DNA of 64,000 bases, taken from Bedellia somnulentella. Taxonomy: Eukaryota; Arthropoda; Insecta; Lepidoptera; Bedelliidae. The translations under genes and the position numbers were made by a program. Below the pieces are notes generated by a model. The model saw only the letters and a program-made list of their open reading frames with translations, did no database searches and was not told the origin of the DNA. Of the stretch, positions 19,080-29,442 are shown one piece after another (position 1 is the stretch's first letter; every line of letters begins with the position of its first letter). The DNA lies in NCBI GenBank assembly GCA_963576735.1, contig OY755184.1, forward strand, positions 620,001 to 684,000, read 5' to 3'.

Positions 19080-21320
19080 AAACAGGTATATACAGCTAGT
19101 CCTAAAACCAATTACAGGTCAGCATAAGAAATACAATTTTGATAATTACACACATTAAATTTTAGTGAATTCTAATAAAAATAGAATTTACAAAGTAAGT
19201 TAAAAATAGCAATAGTTATAACATTAATTTTAAATTGACATTAAAGAATATTAACCTGTGAAAATCAAAATTTAAATAAAATTATTAGGCATGACAATTG
19301 AAACTTAAACAAAATAATAACTAACAAAAACGATAATAATTAAAAATATGAATAAAATAAATTAAGTTTAGGAATGCTAATTAAATTTAATGTCAGATTG
19401 GGTAAGCAGAGTAACCTACAATAAAAAAAATAAAAATATATATACAGCGTGATAGTTTGACGGCGATTGTTACTTCAATATTAATTCGTATATTAAAGTT
19501 TAATGCTTAATATCCACCATATGAAATAAACAAAAAGATTAAAACCGCTTTAGCAGAAAAACTTACTTTCTCCATCAGATGGAAAACTGTGGTTATCTAC
19601 ACTAGCCTAGCGCACACACTCCTACCCGTATAATGTCACACCCACACACAGAGAACAGCGGGCGCGTCATGTGACCATCTAGTCTTGCGCACACTTGCTC
19701 GTGACCGTATAAACCGCACTATGACAGCAATGCTAAATTTTTTTGAATTTCGCGGCTATGTTTGATTTTTCTTTGAACTTATCGCCGCGCCTGGTGAGGC
19801 TGTGGTCTTAGTCGCCTCGTATTTCAATCCAGTATTAAATATGGGGTAGTGTAATTCAAACATTTACAAGTAAAAAGATTGATGGATGTAAACAAAGCTA
19901 GAGAGGTTTGCCAGGATCGTACGAAGTGGCGATCGATAGTCTCTGCCTACCCCAATGGGAACTAATGGCGTGAGAATATGTATGTAATAAATCTATCTCT
20001 ATTAATTAACACCGACGATTATAACAAAACTGTCGTCCTAAATAATCAGCTACCGCTATTTTTGTTTTACTTTACATCTCTGCCTCCCCAAAGGGTAGTA
20101 ACGGCGTGAGTATGTATGTAATGTATGTACTTCATGAGCGTAAGATAATAAAGTTAAAAACAAATAGAGACCCTCGAAACGATACATTTACGTGGCATAA
20201 AATAAAGTGCGCAAGGGATACCTATTCATTCATTAACCGACATCGAAATTGGAGGAGTTCTTGGTGTTTACTAAACTCTCTCGGGGCTAAAGGGCTCTAA
20301 ACGGGTGTATCTGTACTCTATCACAGTTAACTAAAGAATACGAATAAAAATAACTCACCCCGTTTTGATTGGCAGTGGCAGATCCGGGCTATCACCTTTA
20401 TTTGCGCAAAACGCAGAACATTTTGAGAATTAACATTATAAAACACCAACACTGAACTTTGCTGGTTCGTGTACGCCATATTTACTCAACACAATCACAA
20501 CACAAGATACTAAAACTGAACTCACACTCCGAAAATTAATGCGAAAAATCAAAGTGACATCCAATCATAAGCGACACAAACACAATGAGCTACAAACAAC
20601 TAACTTAGTACTAATACTGTTCCTTTGATAAAATGCCGACAAGCCCGCCCGACTTGATACGTATGCAGATTTTGAATTTCGCGGCGATCGATGTTTACGA
20701 ATTATGAATTTTTCTCTGAACATACTGCCGCATTCCAACGCAGTATTAACTATGGGGTAGTGTTATTCAAATTTATCACGTCAAATAATAACATGTAAAA
20801 AATAAGAAGATATTAGAAGCTAAGTTCGATTGATTACTTTACTGGCCTTGATTTGATTTGGCCGCCGGTTAAGGGTCACGGCGGGTCGCAGCTGTCAGCT
20901 GAGTTGCCCGCCTTGTCATCGCGTTTCACGCACACATTGAGCGTGTTGGTGTCAATAGTACTACTTTCTTAGTGCTAATTTTAACAAAATTTGAAAAAAA
21001 ATAAGTGTATTTTTTTTCAACGAATTCTGCCTCTATACGTGATAATTAATCATACTTTTCATTGAAAACAGTCGTTACAATTACACCCTGTATATTAGAA
21101 TACTAAAGCTAAAGAACTAATTGTTTATACATTGATAATAATGTGAAATGAAGTAAAAATATAATTTAAAATACAATAAAATATGTCGGAACAATTAATT
21201 GTGTGAGTATTATTTAACAAAGTAATTACAACATAAAACAAATTAAAAAATGCGACCTATCAATGAGGCAATACAGAAAATGTATCTATTTCTAAGTATG
21301 GAAACTTTGCAAAGAATTCT
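19080..21320. other. DNA inserted in the copia remnant
   Basis: About 2.2 kb, AT-rich at the ends. It holds two related segments around 19700-19850 and 20640-20770 (each with TTTGAATTTCGCGGC and a TATGGGGTAGTG motif), an RTE 3' scrap (19874-19988) and another RTE-like tail (20085-20128). No ORF of note. No terminal repeats or target duplication were recognised. Confidence 0.45.
19874..19988 (+). pseudogene. RTE 3'-end fragment
   Basis: The last about 100 bp of RTE (AAGATTGATGGATGTAAAC to GGCGTGAGAATATGTATG). Confidence 0.8.
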
Positions 21321-21535
21321 GCACATTGAAGTTCACTTTCATTTTGTAAATTAAAATGTTTCGCAGGGAAGTATACAAAATAGAGTCAGAAAATAAAATT
21401 GCAGATACATTTACAAAACCTGTGGGAAGTGTTAAATTCACTAACTTAAAAATGCTAACTTTAAAGGAGTATAGTTCCCTAATTGATTATAATTACTGTA
21501 GTACTTAAGAAGCTTTGAACTTATGTAAGGAGGCG
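21321..21535 (+). pseudogene. copia-type RNase H fragment, 3' end
   Basis: Continues the RNase H (YKIESENKIADTFTKPVG, then the end of Pol), with a frameshift or stop near 21352. A purine-rich GTAAGGAGG just before the LTR start fits a polypurine tract. Confidence 0.75.
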
Positions 21536-21719
21536 TGTTCGTGTATATATGTACATTTATATTGGCAACACTGAGTGAAGGAAGGAAGTAAATATAGACT
21601 GACACATACCACACGTTAAGAAATGTAGCTTAGAGAAAAACTTGTAACTAAAATTAAACTATTCTTTTATTAAATAAAAACAAAGTTAAAACAAGAGTAT
21701 TCCAATTAATTATTTAACA
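21536..21719 (+). mobile_element. copia-type 3' LTR
   Basis: 184 bp beginning TGTTCG after the polypurine-like tract and ending TTAACA, the usual TG..CA borders. No matching 5' LTR is present in the window, so boundaries are inferred from one copy. Confidence 0.6.
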
Positions 21720-22500
21720 GAAACATTGTAGTAATAAATATATTTTAGATACATGGAACATCTATCGCGAATATTATCATTTCTCTGTTCCCAAAATCGA
21801 TTAGAATTAGAATCGAATACAACTATCTGTGTAGGTACAACACATTTTGCTTAAAATGACAGAAATATGACAAGAGCTACCGTACCGTGTAGCTGATTGA
21901 CAGGTGAAAATATCGTTCATTTTGATGTTCATTGCGTGTTTTAATAGACAAGCCATACTAGATAGCTTTGTAACTAAAAGCGGCAATGTATTATAAATTA
22001 AGCGATACACACTCGTTTAAAAATTTTTCAGTGTAAAACCACAACGAACACGAAATAATTGATTTTACAATAAAAACCACATAATCTAATAATGAAGTGA
22101 CCTACCGATGAAAGGAAATCTTTCTATTAATTAGTCCCGCTTTATTTAGATAGTTTTTGCAACTCAATACGGCACAATTAGGCATTTTTTATATTTAGCT
22201 TGACATCTGTCACCGAGAACGTTCGAGCACGGACTCAATCAAATGGCGATAAACTAAGATAATTTTACTCAGTTTTTACACGCGAAGTACATGCACTTGC
22301 GGCATCTATTCAAATATAATATGTCTGTGATTGTCTCTGTTTTTGGTATTAAAGTACTAGTACTTTAGTGCCTCTCTAGAGGAGAGGCATCATTTCGTGG
22401 TTATGACTCAAAATTCTCTCCCAACGATGGGTCACGTGCATTTACAAATGGTTTTCTTCTTGATGTACAATTCAAAATATAGGACCATTTTAAATATATG
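21720..22500. other. Intergenic DNA, nothing recognised
   Basis: No coding or repeat signature identified. Confidence 0.4.
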
Positions 22501-22602
22501 CATACATATATATGTATATATATATATATATATATAAAGTGGCTGTGGAATTTCTCATTCCAAAGCTCTGGCTACCCCGTTAAGGGATTTATAGCCGTGA
22601 GT
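22501..22602 (+). repeat. TA microsatellite joined to a SINE-A 3' end
   Basis: (TA)n at 22503-22538 followed by the last 65 bp of SINE-A (AAGTGGCTGTGGAATTTCTC to GCCGTGAGTATG). Confidence 0.75.
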
Positions 22603-22747
22603 ATGTTTAAATATATCTAAAGAACGATTAGAAAATATTAACTTCAAGTCTCCACTAGTTTCTAGTTAGATTCCCTCCAGTTGGACTATCGCATAAATGG
22701 GAATAAACGAGAATGTCGAGTTACGTGCTGACAATTAAATAATACAA

Positions 22748-23097
22748 AAACGATTACACCGTATATCCCCGAAGGGTTTGGTAGGGGTACTTATTCTTCA
22801 GAAAATCACGTGACATTGTCACCTGGTGTTCAGAGTACCCACGTTTTGCATGGACAATGTACTCACGTGGTAGGGGGCAGCCCTATCGCCGTTTTGTATG
22901 AAGAATATACTGTCACATGACTAAGTACAACTCAGCCATGTGAAACTAACATGGCTGAGTTGTACACATTATGATAAATAAACCACACAGATGACTTTAA
23001 AAAAGACCAACTGGTGTAGTGCCCGACCCAGGATTTGAACCCTCATAGTCTGCACGATAAACGGTATTCTACCCACTGAGCTATCGCGGTTGTTAAT
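22748..23097 (-). repeat. SINE-B copy
   Basis: Minus-strand copy with the tRNA-like head at about 23020-23093. The first copy of the large tandem duplication starts inside its head at 23082. Confidence 0.85.
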
Positions 23098-23204
23098 TAT
23101 ATAATCCACTCCAACATGAAAGTAGTGAAATACAATGACCGCTAACTAATATTATCTGAACTTCTTTTTTTATTCTTTGTATTAAGGTGTGTTATGATTG
23201 TTAG

Positions 23205-24085
23205 TCAATAAAGAATTTTATTATTATTTCGGAAAACATTTTTGTTTCTCGCCTCTCCCATGGCCGAAAATGAAAATATAAATTTTAAATGGGAGAGGCG
23301 GTACTCCCCGACAAGAGCACAGTCGGTCGGGGTCAGGGAGTCAGGTTCAAGAACCGACGGACGATCCGAGCCGTATCGAGCAGCACCGCTTTCTGCATTT
23401 GTGCTGGAACCGACACGCCACAGAAATCCAACCGCCTCAAGTTGGTCGCGAGACTGGTTGGAATTAACCCGTTCGCGGACAAAACAATTGGGATTATTTC
23501 TGTCGAAGTCACACCCCACATGTCGGTGATCTCGTGAGCCAGATCGAGATATTTCCGACGCTTCTCGGTTTCGGCTTTCACGAGACCCTCGTCATGAGGG
23601 ATAGTGACATCCACTAGAAACACCCTCGACTGCGACCGATCCCATACCACGATATCAGGCTTATTCGCTAGAATAGTCCTGTCCGTGATAACAGATCGGT
23701 CCCAATAGATTTTGGCACGGTCGTTTTCTAGGATTGGCTCCGGCAGATACTTGTAATACGGCAGCCTCTGTTGCAAGAGTCCGTATTTTAGAGCGAGCTC
23801 CTGATGCAGGATTTTGGCTGCTTGGTTGTGCCTGTGCAAGTACTCAGTGTTAGCAAGAGCCGAACAACCGGAAATAACATGCCTAAGTGACTCTCCGGGA
23901 CGGCCACATGCTCGACAGATGTCTGTGGTACCGTCCTTTAGGATGTATTTCCGATAGTTCCGCGTCTTGATAACCTGGTCCTGTATTGCACAGACAAAAC
24001 CTTCGGTTTCCCCAAAGAGGTCCCCGAAACGCAGCCAATGCAGGGAGGCTTTACGGTCCACGAACCTTTCGACGTAAAGCCATTA
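23205..24085 (-). mobile_element. R2/R4-like LINE 3' end (duplication copy 1)
   Basis: 5'-truncated LINE on the minus strand: C-terminal coding part 24061-23333 and a 3' tail ending in AATAATAATAAAATTC-type sequence near 23212. Confidence 0.8.
23333..24061 (-). pseudogene. LINE polyprotein C-terminus with CCHC finger and restriction-like endonuclease
   Basis: 242 open residues. A zinc knuckle of the form C-x2-C-x8-H-x4-C (CRACGRPGESLRHVISGC) comes near residue 49. The endonuclease motif follows: KPDIVVWDRSQSRVFLVDVT, a PD-(D/E)xK-like signature with P-D then Asp. This order, finger then endonuclease after the RT, is that of R2/R4-type LINEs, which cut the target with a restriction-like nuclease instead of an AP-type one. 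The RT is missing through 5' truncation. It may belong to the same family as the fragment at 1-1062. Confidence 0.75.
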
Positions 24086-24121
24086 TTTATATTTTAAAGC
24101 TATTATTATTATTATTATAAC

Positions 24122-24490
24122 GACATGATAGTCCAGTGGGTAGAATACCCGCCCGAAAACAGAACGGCGTGAGTTCCAATCCTGGGTCGGACCTACACCA
24201 ATTTGTCTTTTCTAAAGTCATATGTGTGGTTAATTTATCATGGTTGTTAACGGTGAGGGAAAACATCGTGAGGAAACCCACATGGCTGAGTTGTACTTAG
24301 TCAAGTGACAGTGTATTCGTACAAAACGGCGATAGGCCTGGCTCCTATCACGTGAGTACACTGTCTAAGCAAAACGTGGGTACCTTCTCTGGACACTAGA
24401 TGGCGCTGCCATGTGAGTTCAGAAGTATTGGTACCTCTGCCAACCCCTTCGGGGATAAACGGCGTGAACGTTTATGTTATGTTATGTTTT
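24122..24490 (+). repeat. SINE-B copy, full length (duplication copy 1)
   Basis: tRNA-like head near 24126-24190 through CCAACCCCTTCGGGGATAAA to a GTTATG-repeat tail. Confidence 0.9.
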
Positions 24491-24577
24491 ATTATTATTT
24501 ATTTATTTATTTTCTAAACCTTATCTACGAGTATTTGACGTGAATTATCCACAGCACAGCCTATTCCAACTGGAACA

Positions 24578-24822
24578 TACATACATACATACTCACGGCT
24601 ATAAATCCCAAGAAGGGGTAGCCAGAGCTAAGTGACTAGAAGTTCCTAAGCCACTTTTGGAAAGTTGAGTGGGGAAAAGCCGGCAAAATAAAGGTAGTTG
24701 GTGATGGGTCTCCAACGGCATCGCCCAAAAATCCCTTAAAAGCCCCAATACCGTTAGTCGCCTCTTACGTACACCCACCGGCAGAAATGGGGTAGTGTTA
24801 TTCTAAGCCCACACCGCACAGC
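24578..24822 (-). repeat. SINE-A copy (duplication copy 1)
   Basis: Full length, left arm of the foldback. Confidence 0.9.
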
Positions 24823-25015
24823 AAATTTTTAACTGAAAATATACCTTGTCTTAAAAAAATGCTATCATTACACTAATTTGTGAATTGGATTGATTGTAGA
24901 AGCTAGGATATAAAACATTTAATTGATAGATAAGGTCTATCTACTAGTATGTACCGTCTATTCCTATAGTAATATATCTAGGTTTTTTTCATTTCATTCA
25001 TTTTTAGTGCTGTGC

Positions 25016-25262
25016 TGTGTAGTGTCGGCTTAGAATAGCACTACCCCATTTCTTCCGGTGGGTGTAAGTACGTAAGAGGCGACTAACGGTTTTGGGGTTT
25101 TTAAGGGATTTTTGGGCGATGTGGTTGGAGACCCATCACCAACAACCTCTATTTTTACCATGTTTTCCCCACTCAACTTCCAAAAGTGGCTGAGGAATTT
25201 ATAATTCCTTGGCTCTGGCTACCCCTTCTAGGGATTTATAGCCGTGAGTATGTATGTATGTA
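25016..25262 (+). repeat. SINE-A copy (duplication copy 1)
   Basis: Full length, right arm of the foldback. It carries a 4-bp TAAG insertion within GGTGTAAGTACGTAAG, as does its duplicate at 27333. Confidence 0.9.
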
Positions 25263-25521
25263 TGTTCCAGTTGGAATAGGCTGTGCTGTGGATAATTCAC
25301 GTCAAATACTCGTAGATAAGGTTTAGAAAATAAATAAATAAATAATAATAAAACATAACATAACATAAACGTTCACGCCGTTTATCCCCGAAGCCGTTTA
25401 TCGCGGTTGTTAATTATATAATCCACTCCAACATGAAAGTAGTGAAATACAATGACCGCTAACTAATATTATCTGAACTTCTTTTTTTATTCTTTGTATT
25501 AAGGTGTGTTATGATTGTTAG

Positions 25522-26402
25522 TCAATAAAGAATTTTATTATTATTTCGGAAAACATTTTTGTTTCTCGCCTCTCCCATGGCCGAAAATGAAAATATAAAT
25601 TTTAAATGGGAGAGGCGGTACTCCCCGACAAGAGCACAGTCGGTCGGGGTCAGGGAGTCAGGTTCAAGAACCGACGGACGATCCGAGCCGTATCGAGCAG
25701 CACCGCTTTCTGCATTTGTGCTGGAACCGACACGCCACAGAAATCCAACCGCCTCAAGTTGGTCGCGAGACTGGTTGGAATTAACCCGTTCGCGGACAAA
25801 ACAATTGGGATTATTTCTGTCGAAGTCACACCCCACATGTCGGTGATCTCGTGAGCCAGATCGAGATATTTCCGACGCTTCTCGGTTTCGGCTTTCACGA
25901 GACCCTCGTCATGAGGGATAGTGACATCCACTAGAAACACCCTCGACTGCGACCGATCCCATACCACGATATCAGGCTTATTCGCTAGAATAGTCCTGTC
26001 CGTGATAACAGATCGGTCCCAATAGATTTTGGCACGGTCGTTTTCTAGGATTGGCTCCGGCAGATACTTGTAATACGGCAGCCTCTGTTGCAAGAGTCCG
26101 TATTTTAGAGCGAGCTCCTGATGCAGGATTTTGGCTGCTTGGTTGTGCCTGTGCAAGTACTCAGTGTTAGCAAGAGCCGAACAACCGGAAATAACATGCC
26201 TAAGTGACTCTCCGGGACGGCCACATGCTCGACAGATGTCTGTGGTACCGTCCTTTAGGATGTATTTCCGATAGTTCCGCGTCTTGATAACCTGGTCCTG
26301 TATTGCACAGACAAAACCTTCGGTTTCCCCAAAGAGGTCCCCGAAACGCAGCCAATGCAGGGAGGCTTTACGGTCCACGAACCTTTCGACGTAAAGCCAT
26401 TA
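25522..26402 (-). mobile_element. R2/R4-like LINE 3' end (duplication copy 2)
   Basis: Identical duplicate of 23205-24085. Confidence 0.8.
25650..26378 (-). pseudogene. LINE polyprotein C-terminus, second copy
   Basis: Same 242 residues as at 23333-24061, with no differences in the translation. Confidence 0.75.
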
Positions 26403-26438
26403 TTTATATTTTAAAGCTATTATTATTATTATTATAAC

Positions 26439-26807
26439 GACATGATAGTCCAGTGGGTAGAATACCCGCCCGAAAACAGAACGGCGTGAGTTCCAATCCT
26501 GGGTCGGACCTACACCAATTTGTCTTTTCTAAAGTCATATGTGTGGTTAATTTATCATGGTTGTTAACGGTGAGGGAAAACATCGTGAGGAAACCCACAT
26601 GGCTGAGTTGTACTTAGTCAAGTGACAGTGTATTCGTACAAAACGGCGATAGGCCTGGCTCCTATCACGTGAGTACACTGTCTAAGCAAAACGTGGGTAC
26701 CTTCTCTGGACACTAGATGGCGCTGCCATGTGAGTTCAGAAGTATTGGTACCTCTGCCAACCCCTTCGGGGATAAACGGCGTGAACGTTTATGTTATGTT
26801 ATGTTTT
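26439..26807 (+). repeat. SINE-B copy (duplication copy 2)
   Basis: Duplicate of 24122-24490. Confidence 0.9.
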
Positions 26808-26894
26808 ATTATTATTTATTTATTTATTTTCTAAACCTTATCTACGAGTATTTGACGTGAATTATCCACAGCACAGCCTATTCCAACTGGAACA

Positions 26895-27139
26895 TACATA
26901 CATACATACTCACGGCTATAAATCCCAAGAAGGGGTAGCCAGAGCTAAGTGACTAGAAGTTCCTAAGCCACTTTTGGAAAGTTGAGTGGGGAAAAGCCGG
27001 CAAAATAAAGGTAGTTGGTGATGGGTCTCCAACGGCATCGCCCAAAAATCCCTTAAAAGCCCCAATACCGTTAGTCGCCTCTTACGTACACCCACCGGCA
27101 GAAATGGGGTAGTGTTATTCTAAGCCCACACCGCACAGC
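26895..27139 (-). repeat. SINE-A copy (duplication copy 2)
   Basis: Duplicate of 24578-24822. Confidence 0.9.
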
Positions 27140-27332
27140 AAATTTTTAACTGAAAATATACCTTGTCTTAAAAAAATGCTATCATTACACTAATTTGTGA
27201 ATTGGATTGATTGTAGAAGCTAGGATATAAAACATTTAATTGATAGATAAGGTCTATCTACTAGTATGTACCGTCTATTCCTATAGTAATATATCTAGGT
27301 TTTTTTCATTTCATTCATTTTTAGTGCTGTGC

Positions 27333-27579
27333 TGTGTAGTGTCGGCTTAGAATAGCACTACCCCATTTCTTCCGGTGGGTGTAAGTACGTAAGAGGCGAC
27401 TAACGGTTTTGGGGTTTTTAAGGGATTTTTGGGCGATGTGGTTGGAGACCCATCACCAACAACCTCTATTTTTACCATGTTTTCCCCACTCAACTTCCAA
27501 AAGTGGCTGAGGAATTTATAATTCCTTGGCTCTGGCTACCCCTTCTAGGGAATTATAGCCGTGAGTATATGTATATATA
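27333..27579 (+). repeat. SINE-A copy (duplication copy 2)
   Basis: Duplicate of 25016-25262 with a different tail (GTATATGTATATATAT). Confidence 0.9.
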
Positions 27580-27712
27580 TCTTACGTCAGTGAGGACTTT
27601 GTTCCGCGTCAGCAGCTGGTTGATTTCCACTTCTAGTTGAGCGCCTGAAATATCAAATAAATGCAATAGGCTACTTGTCAAGATTTAAAAACTATTTCTA
27701 GTAATTAAGTAG
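27580..27712 (-). pseudogene. Inverted copy of CEP131-like exon e with intron flanks
   Basis: 27586-27644 is the reverse complement of the exon 9469-9527 with one difference (GTT to GTC, silent). The acceptor AG and donor GTAAG are preserved. Similarity continues into the upstream intron (CTTGACAAGTAGCCTAT against CTTGTCAAATAGCCTAT) to about 27712, so this is duplicated DNA and not a processed copy. It is the only exon of the gene seen here. Confidence 0.9.
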
Positions 27713-27814
27713 TTGCTAAGAAACCAACAAAAAATTGTTATTTTCAGTTATGATAAGGATTGGCCTTAAAATTTGAACCGTTCTAGGGATACCCGTTCGT
27801 TCGTACGTCCGTAC

Positions 27815-27861
27815 CCGTTCTAGGGATTTACAGCCGTGAGTATATATATGTATGTATGTAT
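27815..27861 (+). repeat. SINE-A 3' end
   Basis: Only TCTAGGGATTTACAGCCGTG and a GTAT-repeat tail remain, next to a CGTTCGTTCGTACGTCCGTA simple stretch. Confidence 0.7.
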
Positions 27862-28317
27862 TTTGTAACTTCTTAGTCGTGTTTAAAATTGTTAACCGAT
27901 TGGTTGATTCAAAAGCTTTCGGTGAATTTTAGGATGTTTTCTGCCTGTAGGTGTTGTTACGTTGCAGGACATATGACCACTTAGCAACAAAAAAAACAGT
28001 GTGCTTCTTGTATTAGAAGGTTAAAATAATTATTTAATTCACAACCATAAAAATAACGTGAACTACACAAATAACATAGAACACAACAAATATTCAAATT
28101 AATACAAACAAACATAAAGAACTTAATTTTTATATTTAAAGCTGATTTAATACTACAAAGTTACTTTAAGTAAAACTCTACAACGCATTCGAAATAAACT
28201 AATCATCTATTTATAATTTCTTAAGCTAGGGTAAAGCTAATTATCACAAGTCAACTGAGACACATTCGTCACAAATCCTTGACATCGAGGACGCAGGAAA
28301 CGGCCTTCACCTCCGGG
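27862..28317. other. 3' flank of deadpan
   Basis: AT-rich DNA that should hold the 3' UTR of the minus-strand gene. No confident polyadenylation signal was chosen. Confidence 0.4.
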
Positions 28318-29442
28318 TCACCAGGGCCGCCACACGTCAGAGCTGGCGGAGGCCCCGCGCTCCGGTGACCTTGAACTTGGGCCGACCTCAGCCTTTTCCT
28401 TCGACCCGGCCTCGGCCTTCTCTCCGGCCTCGGCCTCCACTGACACGCTCGACACGGCCAAGGACGCAGCTGTGTGACTTATCACAGATCTCGGCACACT
28501 TTCTTGCTTCGGAAACGTCCTTCGCTCCAGCGGAGGAAATTCGGCTGGAGTTGGCACACTTATTGGAATCGATAATCGCTCAAACAAAGGAGGATTCTTA
28601 ATTGGGAAAACTGACACTTTTTCTGACACTTTCTTCTCAAAAACTGAAACAGTACTCGCTGGTAAACTATCCAGTTTAAAAGTATTATCTACGGGCATAA
28701 AGGATTTGATTGGTTCCACTTTCACTATCTTCTGAGCAGGACCCACTGTGCCAACCACGGATCGCTTTAACTTCTGTCTTACAGAATAATCAATAGCTCG
28801 TTTCGGAGACGCGTCAATGCCAATTTTGTAATTCTCAACGTCGATCACTATCGATAATGGCTCCATTAATGTTTTGTTCTTCATCGCTTCTTGTTTTAAG
28901 GTTTCAGGGGATATCGTAGTAGAGGATACCGTAGGTTTTTGTGTTTCTGGACTCGAGTCTTGATCTGACGCAGATCTGCTGGGAGGAGTTGGGAATGGAT
29001 ACGTCTGGACTTGTCTCGGAGGTGTTTCTAATTCCGTTGAAGAATCGCAGGCTGAGCCACAGGATATTGGGCTTAGCAGTGGGCTCGTTTGTCTCATGGC
29101 TCTGACGTAATGGAAGGCGCTGGGTCTTTCGCCGTCGAGTCTTAATGGGTCTGGTACTTGTTGGGGGTATTCTTGTGGTATGGGGTTAAGGTGTTCAATT
29201 CCGTCGATGCAGGAGGTGAGATGGTTTCCGAGTCGGTGTCTGAGTCCTGTGGGTACAGAGGCGAGTCTGGAGAGGTATCTCCGGACCTCCACGGCGCAGT
29301 CTCCGAAGCCGGACTTGAACCGCTGCAGCACGCGCGGGTCGGCGGCGATGGCGGCGGCTAACTGCTGGCGTTGCAGCGTCTGCAGGTGCTTCACCGTCAG
29401 CTCCAGGATGTCCGCCTTCTCGAGCTTGGAGTGGCGGGCCGG
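28318..29442 (-). CDS. dpn: deadpan exon 3 (helix 2, Orange domain, WRPW)
   Basis: Acceptor CTCCGCAG lies just upstream (29443 side). It encodes residues 61-434, from [19 protein letters not shown] to WRPW, with TGA at 28318-28320. The stretch after the Orange domain is low-complexity, Pro/Ser/Glu-rich and poorly conserved, as usual. GC content is high at both ends. Confidence 0.92.
   Translation of the reverse strand, partial: PARHSKLEKADILELTVKHLQTLQRQQLAAAIAADPRVLQRFKSGFGDCAVEVRRYLSRLASVPTGLRHRLGNHLTSCIDGIEHLNPIPQEYPQQVPDPLRLDGERPSAFHYVRAMRQTSPLLSPISCGSACDSSTELETPPRQVQTYPFPTPPSRSASDQDSSPETQKPTVSSTTISPETLKQEAMKNKTLMEPLSIVIDVENYKIGIDASPKRAIDYSVRQKLKRSVVGTVGPAQKIVKVEPIKSFMPVDNTFKLDSLPASTVSVFEKKVSEKVSVFPIKNPPLFERLSIPISVPTPAEFPPLERRTFPKQESVPRSVISHTAASLAVSSVSVEAEAGEKAEAGSKEKAEVGPSSRSPERGASASSDVWRPW

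Larger units (their letters stand above)
23082..25262. repeat. Tandem duplication, copy 1
   Basis: About 2.18 kb repeated at a fixed offset of 2317 bp (copy 2 starts at 25399). All compared stretches are identical until the last 30 bp. Contents: R2/R4-like LINE 3' end, SINE-B, SINE-A in both orientations. Confidence 0.95.
24440..25385. repeat. Large foldback (inverted repeat with about 370-bp arms)
   Basis: The left arm (SINE-B tail, about 90 bp of single-copy DNA with CTCGTAGATAAGG in reverse, SINE-A minus) is mirrored by the right arm 25016-25385 (SINE-A plus, the same single-copy DNA inverted, SINE-B tail). The loop, about 24823-25015, is unique. The shared single-copy part shows this is more than two SINEs in opposite orientation. 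Confidence 0.85.
25399..27579. repeat. Tandem duplication, copy 2
   Basis: Matches 23082-25262 almost base for base and diverges near 27550 (GGAATTATAG against GGATTTATAG). The right foldback arm is cut here, and an inverted CEP131-like exon copy follows. Confidence 0.95.

Noticed and set aside
23242..23537. Plus-strand open frames opposite the R2/R4-like LINE (and duplicates at 25559-25854)
   Set aside because: Antisense of the endonuclease-coding strand; composition explained by that gene.
28365..28601. Plus-strand Pro/Arg-rich open frame in deadpan exon 3
   Set aside because: Antisense of the deadpan C-terminus, low complexity.
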